The translations under genes were made by a program, and so were the position numbers. A DNA stretch of 64,000 nt. Origin: Parasediminibacterium sp051861445 (GTDB lineage Bacteria > Bacteroidota > Bacteroidia > Chitinophagales > Chitinophagaceae). The stretch is from contig JBHYCS010000006.1 of NCBI GenBank assembly GCA_051861445.1, forward strand, positions 1-64,000. Reading direction: 5' to 3'. The notes under the pieces are model-generated. The model saw nothing but the letters and a program-made list of their open reading frames with translations, made no database searches and was not told where the DNA came from. Numbering within the stretch: position 1 is the first letter of the stretch; every line of letters starts with the position of its first letter. Positions 19,259-27,570 of the stretch are shown in pieces.

Positions 19259-20002
19259 ATGATGAAAATTATTCCACTTTCTGAAGGAAGTTTTACAATA
19301 GATAAAACAAAAATTTTTGTTCCTTTTGATATAGATTCAGATGATTTACAAAAAAGACCAATTGGTAGTTTATTAGTTGAAGTTCAACCTTTTTGTATTG
19401 TAACTGCATTAGATATCATTGTAATTGATGCAGGATTAGGATTCGGCAAAAATGGAACCTTGCAAATTCATCAAAACTTAATTTCAAACGGAATTAATCC
19501 AAACGATGTTACCAAAGTATTATTAAGTCACTTACATAAAGACCATGCAGGTGGCATTAGTAAAAGAAACAACTTAGGCAACTACCAACTTTCATTTATA
19601 AATGCAACTTATTACGTTCAAAAGAAAGAATTTGAGTTTGCTATGGAAACGGGTTTTCCAAGTTTTATGACTGAAGAAATTGGTGTTTTAGAAAACAATA
19701 AACAAGTACATTGGTTAGATGGCGACGGCTGGATTGATGAATGGATTGAATATAAAATTACAAGTGGCCATAGCCCTTTTCATCAAGTATTTTGGTTAAG
19801 AACAGAAGACGAAACACTTTTTTTTGGCGGTGATGATGCTCCTCAACTACAACAAATGAAAAGTAAGTTTGTAGCTAAATACGATTTTGATGGTAAAAAA
19901 TGTATGGAATTAAGGCAAGAATGGTGGCAACAAGGTTTAAATGAAAATTGGAAATTTTTGTTTTATCATGATATTAAAATGCCTATTTTCCCAATTCAAT
20001 AG
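19259..20002 (+). CDS. MBL-fold metallo-hydrolase
   Basis: 247 residues, no signal peptide. The metal-binding motif is S-HLHKDH (H91, H93, D95, H96), followed by GHSPFHQVFWL (the third histidine) and FGGDDA (bridging aspartate). The C-terminal KFLFYHDIKMP supplies the last histidine. It belongs to the lactonase-like branch of the metallo-beta-lactamase superfamily; the reaction cannot be assigned. Two ATGs are adjacent at the start (19259 and 19262). It is 42 bp downstream of rodA and may be cotranscribed; a bidirectional terminator follows. Confidence 0.85.
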   Translation: MMKIIPLSEGSFTIDKTKIFVPFDIDSDDLQKRPIGSLLVEVQPFCIVTALDIIVIDAGLGFGKNGTLQIHQNLISNGINPNDVTKVLLSHLHKDHAGGISKRNNLGNYQLSFINATYYVQKKEFEFAMETGFPSFMTEEIGVLENNKQVHWLDGDGWIDEWIEYKITSGHSPFHQVFWLRTEDETLFFGGDDAPQLQQMKSKFVAKYDFDGKKCMELRQEWWQQGLNENWKFLFYHDIKMPIFPIQ

Positions 20003-20025
20003 ATAAAATTAAAACTAGTAACAAT

Positions 20026-20055
20026 AAAAAAACCGCAAATATTTGCGGTTTTTTT
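20026..20055. terminator. Bidirectional terminator between MBL gene and rpsG
   Basis: AACCGCAA-ATAT-TTGCGGTT (20031-20050) is a perfect hairpin flanked by an A run on the left and a T run on the right, so it can end transcripts from both convergent genes. Confidence 0.88.
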
Positions 20056-20077
20056 ATTGAGATATATTCTGAAAAAA

Positions 20078-20545
20078 TTAAGCTCTGAAGTGAGAGAAAG
20101 CTTTATTAGCTTCCGCCATACGATGAATATCTTCTTTCTTTTTGAAAGATGCACCTTCACCTTTACTTGCTGCAATAATTTCATTTGCTAATTTATCGGC
20201 CATTGTACGTCCGTTTCTTTCACGGCTGTAACGGATTAACCATTTAATGCTTAAAGAAATTTTTCTATCAGCACGTACTTCTGTAGGAATTTGAAAAGTA
20301 GAACCACCAATTCTTCTGCTACGAACCTCAACGGCTGGAGTAACATTAGAAAGAGCTTTCTTCCAAATTTCATAACCATCTTCATTGGTAATCTTACTTA
20401 CTTTATCTAAAGCGTCGTAAAAAATGGTTATTGCAGTACTTTTTTTACCATCCCACATAAGGTTGTTGATAAAACGAGTAACCAATTTATCGTTGTATTT
20501 GCCGTCTGGAGCTAATGGTAATTTCTTGGCTTGTGCTTTACGCAT
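20078..20545 (-). CDS. rpsG: 30S ribosomal protein S7
   Basis: 155 residues, full length for S7. It starts MRKAQAKKLPLAPDGKYND and has the conserved VRSRRIGGSTFQIPTEVR loop and the C-terminal EDIHRMAEANKAFSHFRA. It binds the 16S rRNA 3' domain and nucleates head assembly. It is the second gene after rpsL (28 bp gap). fusA, which normally follows, is absent: transcription stops at the terminator at 20026-20055. Confidence 0.98.
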   Translation of the reverse strand: MRKAQAKKLPLAPDGKYNDKLVTRFINNLMWDGKKSTAITIFYDALDKVSKITNEDGYEIWKKALSNVTPAVEVRSRRIGGSTFQIPTEVRADRKISLSIKWLIRYSRERNGRTMADKLANEIIAASKGEGASFKKKEDIHRMAEANKAFSHFRA

Positions 20546-20573
20546 GACTTAAATATTGAAATATTCTTTTAAA

Positions 20574-20954
20574 TTATTTTTTTGCCTTTGCTTTTTTGGT
20601 TCCGTATTTAGAACGGCTCTGCTTACGGTCTTTTACACCAGCAGTATCCAAACTACCACGTACAATATGGTAACGTACACCCGGTAAGTCTTTTACACGA
20701 CCACCACGTATTAAAACGATAGAGTGCTCTTGTAAGTTATGTCCTTCACCTGGAATATAGGCAATCACCTCAATTTTATTAGTCAAACGAACTTTCGCAA
20801 CTTTACGCAAAGCTGAGTTTGGCTTTTTAGGTGTGGTGGTATAAACCCTGGTGCAAACACCACGGCGTTGAGGGCAGGCATCTAAAGCTCTAGATTTACT
20901 TTTTGCTCTGATAATTTCACGACCCTTTCTTACTAATTGTTGTATTGTAGGCAT
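20574..20954 (-). CDS. rpsL: 30S ribosomal protein S12
   Basis: 126 residues from the ATG at 20954 (MPTIQQLVRKGR), the universal S12 start; a longer in-frame start adds ten residues and lies within the promoter, so it was rejected. TTPKKPNSALRKV (K43, K44) and RVKDLPGVRYH keep the lysines whose changes give streptomycin resistance, so the protein looks wild type there. It acts in decoding at the A site. It is first in the rpsL-rpsG unit. Confidence 0.98.
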   Translation of the reverse strand: MPTIQQLVRKGREIIRAKSKSRALDACPQRRGVCTRVYTTTPKKPNSALRKVAKVRLTNKIEVIAYIPGEGHNLQEHSIVLIRGGRVKDLPGVRYHIVRGSLDTAGVKDRKQSRSKYGTKKAKAKK

Positions 20955-20981
20955 TCTAAACCTTTTATTTTTTTCGGACGG

Positions 20982-21013
20982 CAAAAGTAGCAGTCTTCTA
21001 CATAAATTCCAAA
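20982..21013 (-). promoter_or_regulatory. Bacteroidetes-type promoter of rpsL
   Basis: Read on the minus strand, TTTG (21013-21010), 20 bp, then TACTTTTG (20989-20982) fits TTTG-N19/20-TAnnTTTG. The chosen rpsL ATG is 28 bp downstream of the -7 element. Confidence 0.65.
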
Positions 21014-21072
21014 TTATTTAAACAGCTATTTTAATTTTTTCCTTAAAAAAGATAAAAATAGGCTTACACAGG

Positions 21073-22137
21073 TTAAATTTTAAACATCCAACCGTGTTTA
21101 TCTTCTACCAAACTGTATCTAATATTGTCTAATTCTTTTTTTATAGAAGCGGCTACCGTAGATTTTTCTGTATCAAAATGCATTTGTACGCTGTTGTAAC
21201 GCAATTCTTTAATTGGAGCAACAGTTGCAGCTGTTCCTGCACCAAATACTTCTGTAAAAGTTCCTTCATGATAAGCATGTATTAGTTCATCAACACTAAT
21301 TCTTCTTTCTTCTACATGCATTCCCATTTCTTTTAATACAGTAATAGCACTACTTCTTGTTACACCTTCTAAAATGGTACCTTCTTCTAAAGACGGTGTT
21401 ATTGCAACATTGTTTAAAATAAAGAAAACATTCATCATCCCTACTTCTTGCAACCACTTGTGTTCAAAAGCGTCTGTCCACAAAACTTGATCGTAACCTA
21501 ATTTTTTTGCTTCTACCGATGCTTTTAAACTTCCACCATAATTACCTGCGTTTTTCGAAAACCCTACTCCACCTGGTGCTGCTCTTGTATATTTTTCTTC
21601 TACATAAATTTTCATTGGCTCTGCAAAATATGGACCTGTTGGACTTAAAATAACCATGAACTTGTACGTTTCAGACGGTTTTACACCTAAAACTGCATCT
21701 GTAGCAAACATAAATGGGCGTATATATAAGGAATGATCTTTTTTATTTGGTATCCAATTTTTATCCAATTCAATTAATTGCCTCATTCCTTCAATAAACA
21801 ATTCTTCTGTTACAGTAGGCATGCACATTCTTTCTGCCGAAGTATTAAAACGCTTAAAATTATCGTAAGGACGAAATATAAAAGCCTCTCCTGCCTCGTT
21901 TTTATAAGCTTTAATTCCCTCAAAAATAGCTTGTCCATAATGTAATGTAGCTAAAGAAGGATCGAATAACAGTGGTTGATACGGTTTTATCTCAATATTT
22001 TTCCATTCACCATTTTCGAAATCCGCCTCAAGCATGTGGTCGGTAAAAAACTTTCCAAAAGGCAAATTGTCTAAATTAATATCGTTTAATTTGCTACGTT
22101 CAACTGTAGTTACTTTTATGTCTGTTGCTGCGGTCAT
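21073..22137 (-). CDS. ilvE: Branched-chain amino acid aminotransferase
   Basis: 354 residues from the ATG at 22137 (MTAATDIKVTTVERSK); a start 27 bp upstream is also open but atypical. It is a fold-type IV PLP aminotransferase of the BCAT2 kind. SKNAGNYGGS carries the PLP lysine, LHYGQAIFEGIKAY the substrate pocket, and QEVGMMNVFFI and LEGVTRSSAI the cofactor-binding end. It transfers amino groups between leucine, isoleucine or valine and 2-oxoglutarate in the last step of synthesis. It is divergent from the psi-like gene with a 69-bp gap. Confidence 0.95.
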   Translation of the reverse strand: MTAATDIKVTTVERSKLNDINLDNLPFGKFFTDHMLEADFENGEWKNIEIKPYQPLLFDPSLATLHYGQAIFEGIKAYKNEAGEAFIFRPYDNFKRFNTSAERMCMPTVTEELFIEGMRQLIELDKNWIPNKKDHSLYIRPFMFATDAVLGVKPSETYKFMVILSPTGPYFAEPMKIYVEEKYTRAAPGGVGFSKNAGNYGGSLKASVEAKKLGYDQVLWTDAFEHKWLQEVGMMNVFFILNNVAITPSLEEGTILEGVTRSSAITVLKEMGMHVEERRISVDELIHAYHEGTFTEVFGAGTAATVAPIKELRYNSVQMHFDTEKSTVAASIKKELDNIRYSLVEDKHGWMFKI

Positions 22138-22206
22138 ATCGCTAAATTTGATGCAAATAAACAAAAAAATAAAAAACTAACAGTTGTTAATATTTTAGAA
22201 GTTATT

Positions 22207-22761
22207 ATGAGTTTAGAAAAAATACAATTACCCAATTTTTTACTAGCAGATTTATTTAAAAATAATTTGGTAGAAATTGCTGAAAAAAAAAACATTATAC
22301 CTATTAGCAATGAAACTATTTCTATTCAAAATAATACACCAAACACATCTTTTATAAATGATAAAAAATGGTATTTAGGCGATAATAAAAAGAAAATTAC
22401 CATTGTAGTAAACGATGTAGAAGCTGTTTTTTTAAAAGATGAATGGTTACAGTTTTTAACAAATATTTTGGGTGCATGTAAACTAAATATGGGTGATGTT
22501 GCTATTGTAAACTTTGCTCAAACCCCAATCAATTTTACAACTTTACAAGAAACCACTCAACCTGCATTTTTAATTGTTTTTGATGTTGCTATTAAAGATT
22601 TACAAATTCCTTTTACCATTCCAAACTATCAGGTACAAACATTTAACAATTGTAATTTTTTATCTGCACCATCTTTAGGTGTAATGCTTGGAGAAGGTGA
22701 AATTGTAAAAGCTGAAAAAACAAAACTTTGGATGAGTTTAAAAAAACTATTTAACATATAA
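22207..22761 (+). CDS. Uncharacterised protein, possible DNA polymerase III psi (HolD)-like subunit
   Basis: 184 residues, no signal peptide or membrane segment. After a variable N-terminus come a strand ending in ITIVVND (64-70), an amphipathic helix EWLQFLTNILGACKL (79-93), a strand DVAIVNF (97-103), a strand FLIVFDV (121-127), and a conserved tail SAPSLGVML....KTKLWMSLKKLF (153-182). The order and the ND, SPxL and LWxxL features resemble gammaproteobacterial HolD, which bridges the clamp loader to SSB. This is fold-level pattern matching by eye, so the function is tentative. A terminator hairpin overlaps its stop codon. Confidence 0.7.
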   Translation: MSLEKIQLPNFLLADLFKNNLVEIAEKKNIIPISNETISIQNNTPNTSFINDKKWYLGDNKKKITIVVNDVEAVFLKDEWLQFLTNILGACKLNMGDVAIVNFAQTPINFTTLQETTQPAFLIVFDVAIKDLQIPFTIPNYQVQTFNNCNFLSAPSLGVMLGEGEIVKAEKTKLWMSLKKLFNI

Positions 22762-22790
22762 AAGCCTCACTTTTAAATGAGGCTTTTATA
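22757..22790. terminator. Bidirectional terminator overlapping the psi-like gene stop
   Basis: The 13-bp arms TATAAAAGCCTCA (22757-22769) and TGAGGCTTTTATA (22778-22790) enclose an 8-nt loop. The stop codon (22759-22761) is inside the left arm. It serves the psi-like gene and the convergent Spy-like gene. Confidence 0.8.
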
Positions 22791-22806
22791 AATAGGTTTA
22801 GAAAGT

Positions 22807-23484
22807 TTACTTTTTTGCTGGTTTTTGTTTTTTCAAACTTTCCAATTTTGTTAGTTGCTCTTCTGTAAGTATTTTTTTAAGCGTTGCTGTTTGAGATTCT
22901 TTTAACTGTTGTATTGCCTCTTTTTTAGCTTCTTTATCCAATGCATCATTTTCACGAATAGCCGTCATTTTTTCTTGCATTTTCAATTGATTGGCCTTTA
23001 AAGCTTGTACTTGTTTGTCTTGCAAATTCAACTGAATTTTCATTCTTTCTAATTTTGCAGCGGCTTCAACTTGCATATTTTCTTTTATTTTTTGCTTACG
23101 TTGAGCAATTTTTTCTTTTTGTTCAGCAGTTAACAATGCATCTATACTAGCTTTCTTTTCTTTCTCAAGTTCAGCAGATTTTTTTTTGAATTCACCCATT
23201 GTAATTGCATCATTTTTTTTCAAAGTGGCTAATTGCTCATGGTGCGTTTTGTGAATATTTTTGGCGGCTTCTTTTTGTTCTGCTGTTAATTGAATGCCTT
23301 CAAACAATCTATCATGATGAGCATCTGACTTCCCCATTTCTTTTTTATGTTTACCATTTTCTGATGAATGATGATGTTGTTTTCTTTTTTGATCTTGCTT
23401 TGTTTCTGGAGTAGTCGATTCTTGAGCAAATGTGAAGGTTAAACTTGCAATTAAAAGGGCTGTGGTTGTTACTAACTTTTTCAT
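22807..23484 (-). CDS. Spy/CpxP-like periplasmic helical protein
   Basis: 225 residues. A signal peptide (1-20, ending FTFAQ) is followed by a His/Lys-rich stretch (QKRKQHHHSS, HKKEMGKSDAHH) and a long, highly charged helical region with three LTxEQ-type repeats: QLTAEQKEAA, LLTAEQKEKI and ILTEEQLTKL. LTxxQ repeats define Spy/CpxP proteins, which act as periplasmic chaperones or metal and stress sensors. The histidine cluster might bind metal; this is inference. Lysine codon bias is high. No two-component system is adjacent. Confidence 0.75.
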   Translation of the reverse strand: MKKLVTTTALLIASLTFTFAQESTTPETKQDQKRKQHHHSSENGKHKKEMGKSDAHHDRLFEGIQLTAEQKEAAKNIHKTHHEQLATLKKNDAITMGEFKKKSAELEKEKKASIDALLTAEQKEKIAQRKQKIKENMQVEAAAKLERMKIQLNLQDKQVQALKANQLKMQEKMTAIRENDALDKEAKKEAIQQLKESQTATLKKILTEEQLTKLESLKKQKPAKK

Positions 23485-23685
23485 ATTTATTTTTTTAAAG
23501 TGATTGTGAATGCAGGGATAGACGACGATGCAACAAGTCGGTTTAATAAAGCATTTGTTAAATCGGTGAAAGCATTATTTTAATAGCTCAAGTACTATTA
23601 AAAATCATTTTTGAGGTCTAGATAATACTTACACATAAGTTTAAAAAGTTTGGATGTATCTTTCCAAAACCAAAACTTCATACTA

Positions 23686-24960
23686 ATGAGAAAAATTTCG
23701 TTGATTATACTACTATTAGGCTTTACAAATTTGTTCGCCCAAAAAACATTTATCCACTGTGGACAATTAATAGATACAAAAACTGGTACAGCATTAAAAG
23801 AAATGACAATTATTATTGAAAAAAATAAAATTGTAGATGTTGTAAAAGGTTATCAGCAACAAAGTAGCTTCGACAAACTCATCGATTTAAAACAAGCCAC
23901 TGTAATGCCAGGCTTAATCGATTGTCATGTTCATTTAGAAAGCGAAACAAGCCCTACAAGCTATTCGGATCCATTTATACAAAATCCACCAGACATTGCA
24001 TTTAAAAGCACTGTTTTTGCAGAAAAAACTTTATTAAGCGGTTTTACAACTGTAAGAGATTTGGGAGGAACAGGCGTAAATATTGCTCTTAGAAATGCAA
24101 TTAATAAAAACATTGTAAAAGGACCAAGGGTATTTACTGCTGGAAAAAGTATTGCCACAACAGGTGGACACGCTGACCCTACTAACGGTTACAGAAAAGA
24201 TTTAATGGGAGATCCTGGGCCAAGAGATGGTGTAGTAAACGGAGCAGATGATTGCATGAAAGCAGTAAGACAACGTTATAAAGATGGAAGTGATTTAATA
24301 AAAATAACTGCAAGTGGTGGCGTTTTAAGCGTAGCTAAAAGTGGAGAAAACCCACAATTTACCGATGCTGAATTGGCTGCAATTATTGCAACAGCAAAAG
24401 ATTATGGATTTAAGGTAGCTGCACATTGTCATGGAGCAGAGGCAATGAAAAGAGCAGTACTTGCAGGTGTGCATTCCGTAGAACATGGCACTTACATGAC
24501 CGAAGAAATTATGCTATTGATGAAAGAAAAAGGCACCTACCTAGTTCCTACAATTACAGCAGGAAAAGGTGTTGCAGATAGTGCTAAAAAACCAGGTTAT
24601 TATCCAGATATTGTTACCCCAAAAGCATTGGCAATAGGTTCTAAAATACAATCAACATTTGCAAAAGCGTATAAAATGGGTGTACCAATTGCATTTGGAA
24701 CCGATGCAGGCGTGTATGCACATGGAAAAAATTGGCTAGAATTTGTATATATGAATGAAGCAGGAATGCCAGCAATGGAAACAATTCAAACAGCAACAAT
24801 AAAAGCAGCCGATTTGCTTGGAATAAGTGAAATAATTGGATGTATTGAAAAAAATAAACTAGCAGATATAATTGCAGTTGATGGCGATCCGTTGAAAGAT
24901 TTAAGCGTAATGGGAAAAATAAGGTTTGTGATGAAAGATGGAATTGTGTATAAAAATTAA
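23686..24960 (+). CDS. Exported amidohydrolase, imidazolonepropionase/prolidase-like
   Basis: 424 residues from the ATG at 23686, which gives the signal peptide MRKISLIILLLGFTNLFAQ; a start 36 bp upstream would bury it and was rejected. Metal motifs are GLIDCHVH (H81, H83), KITASGGVLS (a possible carboxylated lysine), AAHCHG, SVEHGT and AFGTDAG. These fit the Xaa-Pro dipeptidase/imidazolonepropionase-related group of exported amidohydrolases in Bacteroidetes. The substrate is probably a dipeptide or N-acyl amino acid but is not determined. It stands alone, divergent from the Spy-like gene. Confidence 0.88.
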   Translation: MRKISLIILLLGFTNLFAQKTFIHCGQLIDTKTGTALKEMTIIIEKNKIVDVVKGYQQQSSFDKLIDLKQATVMPGLIDCHVHLESETSPTSYSDPFIQNPPDIAFKSTVFAEKTLLSGFTTVRDLGGTGVNIALRNAINKNIVKGPRVFTAGKSIATTGGHADPTNGYRKDLMGDPGPRDGVVNGADDCMKAVRQRYKDGSDLIKITASGGVLSVAKSGENPQFTDAELAAIIATAKDYGFKVAAHCHGAEAMKRAVLAGVHSVEHGTYMTEEIMLLMKEKGTYLVPTITAGKGVADSAKKPGYYPDIVTPKALAIGSKIQSTFAKAYKMGVPIAFGTDAGVYAHGKNWLEFVYMNEAGMPAMETIQTATIKAADLLGISEIIGCIEKNKLADIIAVDGDPLKDLSVMGKIRFVMKDGIVYKN

Positions 24961-25011
24961 ATACAGAATTTGTAGCAAAAAAGAGATTTTCTCTAAATTT
25001 TAACTTTCAAA

Positions 25012-25042
25012 TTGGCATATTAACGCCATACCCTTACCTTTG
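25012..25042 (+). promoter_or_regulatory. Bacteroidetes-type promoter of atpD
   Basis: TTG (25012-25014) is followed after 20 bp by TACCTTTG (25035-25042), an exact TAnnTTTG. The start codon is 75 bp downstream. Confidence 0.6.
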
Positions 25043-25116
25043 CCGCCAAAATCGGTGAATACCGATAAGATGTTCATAAAAATTCATCTACCCAAATATT
25101 AAAACCTTACTCAATT

Positions 25117-26613
25117 ATGGCTTCTGTAGGTAAGATTAAGCAGATTATTGGTGCAGTTGTGGACGTACATTTTCCCAACGACAATACTTTACCAGACATT
25201 TACAATGCTTTGGAAATTACAAAAGAAAATGGTGATAAACTAGTACTTGAGGTGCAACAGCACTTAGGTGAAGATAGCGTTCGTACAATTGCTATGGAAG
25301 GAACTGAAGGTTTGGTACGTGGTACCGATGTAGTTGATACAGGAAAACCAATTGCAATGCCAATTGGTGCTGGTATTAATGGACGCTTATTTAACGTAAC
25401 AGGAGATGCAATTGATGGTTTACCACAATTGAGCAAAGCAAACGGTAGACCAATTCATAATAAACCACCATTGTTTGAAGATTTAAGCACAGCTACTGAA
25501 ATTCTTTTTACTGGAATTAAAGTAATTGACTTGATTGAGCCTTATGCAAAAGGTGGTAAAATTGGTTTGTTTGGTGGTGCTGGTGTAGGAAAAACAGTAT
25601 TGATTCAAGAATTGATTAACAATATTGCAAAAGGACATGGTGGTTTGTCGGTATTTGCTGGTGTGGGTGAAAGAACTCGTGAAGGAAACGACCTTTTACG
25701 TGAAATGATTGAAGCTGGTATCATGAACTATGGTGAAGCTTTTAAACATAGCATGGAAGAAGGTGGATGGGATTTAAGTAAAGTAGATTTAGAAGGTTTA
25801 AAAGATTCTAAAGCAACTTTCGTTTTCGGACAAATGAATGAGCCTCCAGGTGCAAGAGCTCGTGTTGCCTTATCTGGTTTAACTGTAGCTGAATATTTCC
25901 GTGATGGCGATGGCACAGGAAAAGGAAAAGACATTTTGTTCTTCGTAGATAATATCTTCCGTTTTACACAAGCTGGTTCTGAGGTATCTGCACTTTTAGG
26001 ACGTATGCCATCTGCTGTGGGTTATCAACCTACATTAGCTACAGAAATGGGTTTGATGCAAGAGCGTATTACTTCTACTAAAAATGGTTCTATTACTTCC
26101 GTACAAGCGGTTTATGTACCTGCTGATGACTTAACGGATCCTGCTCCTGCTACAACATTTGCTCACTTAGATGCAACTACTGTATTGAGCCGTAAAATTG
26201 CTGACTTAGGTATTTATCCTGCTGTAGATCCATTAGATTCTACATCAAGAATTTTAACAGCTGCTATAGTTGGTGATGCTCATTACGATTGTGCAAATAG
26301 AGTAAAATTAATTTTACAACGTTACAAAGAATTACAAGATATCATTGCCATTTTAGGTATGGATGAATTGAGCGACGAGGATAAAATGACCGTTGCTAGA
26401 GCTAGAAAAGTACAACGTTTCTTATCTCAACCTTTCCATGTGGCAGAACAATTTACTGGTTTAAAAGGTGTATTTGTAAGTATTGAAGACACTATTCGTG
26501 GATTTAATGCAATTATGGATGGTGAAGTAGATGAATATCCTGAAGCAGCTTTTAACCTTGTTGGAACTTTAGAAGATGCCATTGAAAAAGGTAAAAAAAT
26601 GATGGCTAACTAA
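25117..26613 (+). CDS. atpD: F1Fo ATP synthase subunit beta
   Basis: 498 residues, full length. Walker A GGAGVGKT is at 153-160; GERTREGNDL holds the catalytic glutamate; the DELSEED-like loop reads DELSDED; and ILFFVDNIFRFTQAGSEVSALLGR is Walker B with its flank. It is the catalytic subunit making ATP at the membrane-bound F1 head. It is followed by atpC, 53 bp downstream. The other ATP synthase genes are not here, which is a common split in Bacteroidetes. Confidence 0.98.
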   Translation: MASVGKIKQIIGAVVDVHFPNDNTLPDIYNALEITKENGDKLVLEVQQHLGEDSVRTIAMEGTEGLVRGTDVVDTGKPIAMPIGAGINGRLFNVTGDAIDGLPQLSKANGRPIHNKPPLFEDLSTATEILFTGIKVIDLIEPYAKGGKIGLFGGAGVGKTVLIQELINNIAKGHGGLSVFAGVGERTREGNDLLREMIEAGIMNYGEAFKHSMEEGGWDLSKVDLEGLKDSKATFVFGQMNEPPGARARVALSGLTVAEYFRDGDGTGKGKDILFFVDNIFRFTQAGSEVSALLGRMPSAVGYQPTLATEMGLMQERITSTKNGSITSVQAVYVPADDLTDPAPATTFAHLDATTVLSRKIADLGIYPAVDPLDSTSRILTAAIVGDAHYDCANRVKLILQRYKELQDIIAILGMDELSDEDKMTVARARKVQRFLSQPFHVAEQFTGLKGVFVSIEDTIRGFNAIMDGEVDEYPEAAFNLVGTLEDAIEKGKKMMAN

Positions 26614-26666
26614 TTAGACTAAAAAATGATTTCATTTTTGTCTAATTCAACAAAATTTTAAACATT

Positions 26667-26912
26667 ATGACTTTAGAAATATTAACACCAGAGAAAAAGT
26701 TGTTTAGTGGCAGCGTATATGGTGTTCAATTGCCAGGTATTGATGGTTTGTTCGAAATTTTAGACAAACATGCTCCTCTTGTAAGTGCTTTAGGAAAAGG
26801 CAATGTAAAAGTTTTAAAAGAAAAGAACAATGCGGAAACTTTTACCATCAATGGAGGTTTCGTTGAAGTTTTAAATAATAAAACAACCGTTTTAGTAGAG
26901 GGTGTATTGTAA
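26667..26912 (+). CDS. atpC: F1Fo ATP synthase subunit epsilon (short form)
   Basis: 81 residues. It covers only the N-terminal beta-sandwich domain: MTLEILTPEKKLFSG, LPGIDGLFEILDKHAPLVSAL and TINGGFVEVLNNKTTVLVE. The C-terminal helical domain, which inhibits ATP hydrolysis in longer homologues, is absent. Short epsilon forms are usual in Bacteroidetes, so this is not a truncation. It sits in the rotor stalk and links gamma to the c ring. It ends the atpD-atpC unit and is followed by a strong terminator. Confidence 0.95.
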   Translation: MTLEILTPEKKLFSGSVYGVQLPGIDGLFEILDKHAPLVSALGKGNVKVLKEKNNAETFTINGGFVEVLNNKTTVLVEGVL

Positions 26913-26934
26913 TAAACATCTTCTTCCAACATAC

Positions 26935-26970
26935 AAAAAACCCTGAAAATTATTGTTTCAGGGTTTTTTA
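26935..26970. terminator. Bidirectional terminator after atpC
   Basis: CCCTGAAA (26941-26948) and TTTCAGGG (26956-26963) pair, extended by a six-base A run and a T run on either side. It lies between atpC (+) and bcp (-). Confidence 0.88.
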
Positions 26971-26997
26971 TTTATGCTGTGTAAAACTAGAGTAATA

Positions 26998-27465
26998 TTA
27001 AGCCTCGTTCCATGCAGCTAATATTTCTGCTGTATGGTTTTTTGTATCTGGCTTTTCAATAATTTTCTTCACTTTTCCTGTTTCATCAATTAAAAAAGTA
27101 GTTCTGGTTGTTCCCATATAGGTTTTTCCCATAAACTTCTTTTCGCCCCAAAGATTGTATTGGTCAACAATTTTTTTATCTTCATCTGCAACTAAAGGAA
27201 AAGGTAGTTGGTATTTTTCTTCAAATTTTTTATGACTTTTTACACTATCCACACTTACACCAATTACCTGAAAACCTTGTGCTAATAATTCTGTATAATT
27301 ATCCTTCAAATTACATGCTTGTGCTGTACAACCTGGTGTATCATCTTTCGGATAAAAATACAAAACCACTTTTTTTCCTAAAAAATCTTTCAAAGAAATT
27401 TTATTTCCATTTTGATCAACCCCTTTAAAAACAGGTGCCTTACCACCTTCTTTTATTACTGCCAT
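26998..27465 (-). CDS. bcp: Thioredoxin-dependent peroxiredoxin, Bcp/PrxQ type
   Basis: 155 residues from the ATG at 27465 (MAVIKEGGKAPVF); the frame is open nine codons upstream but without family similarity. The active site DDTPGCTAQAC carries the peroxidatic C46 and a resolving C51 five residues on, the PrxQ alpha-2 arrangement. It reduces hydrogen peroxide and organic hydroperoxides using thioredoxin. It is single-domain and cytoplasmic, and lies downstream of the prenyltransferase gene with a 105-bp gap. Confidence 0.95.
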   Translation of the reverse strand: MAVIKEGGKAPVFKGVDQNGNKISLKDFLGKKVVLYFYPKDDTPGCTAQACNLKDNYTELLAQGFQVIGVSVDSVKSHKKFEEKYQLPFPLVADEDKKIVDQYNLWGEKKFMGKTYMGTTRTTFLIDETGKVKKIIEKPDTKNHTAEILAAWNEA

Positions 27466-27570
27466 TGTTATTTTTTTTATATAATAATTCAATGAAGATA
27501 ACAGTTACACACTTATTTTGTTGAAATGATTTTATTTATTAAAAATTCCACTACAACTTCTTCGAATATT

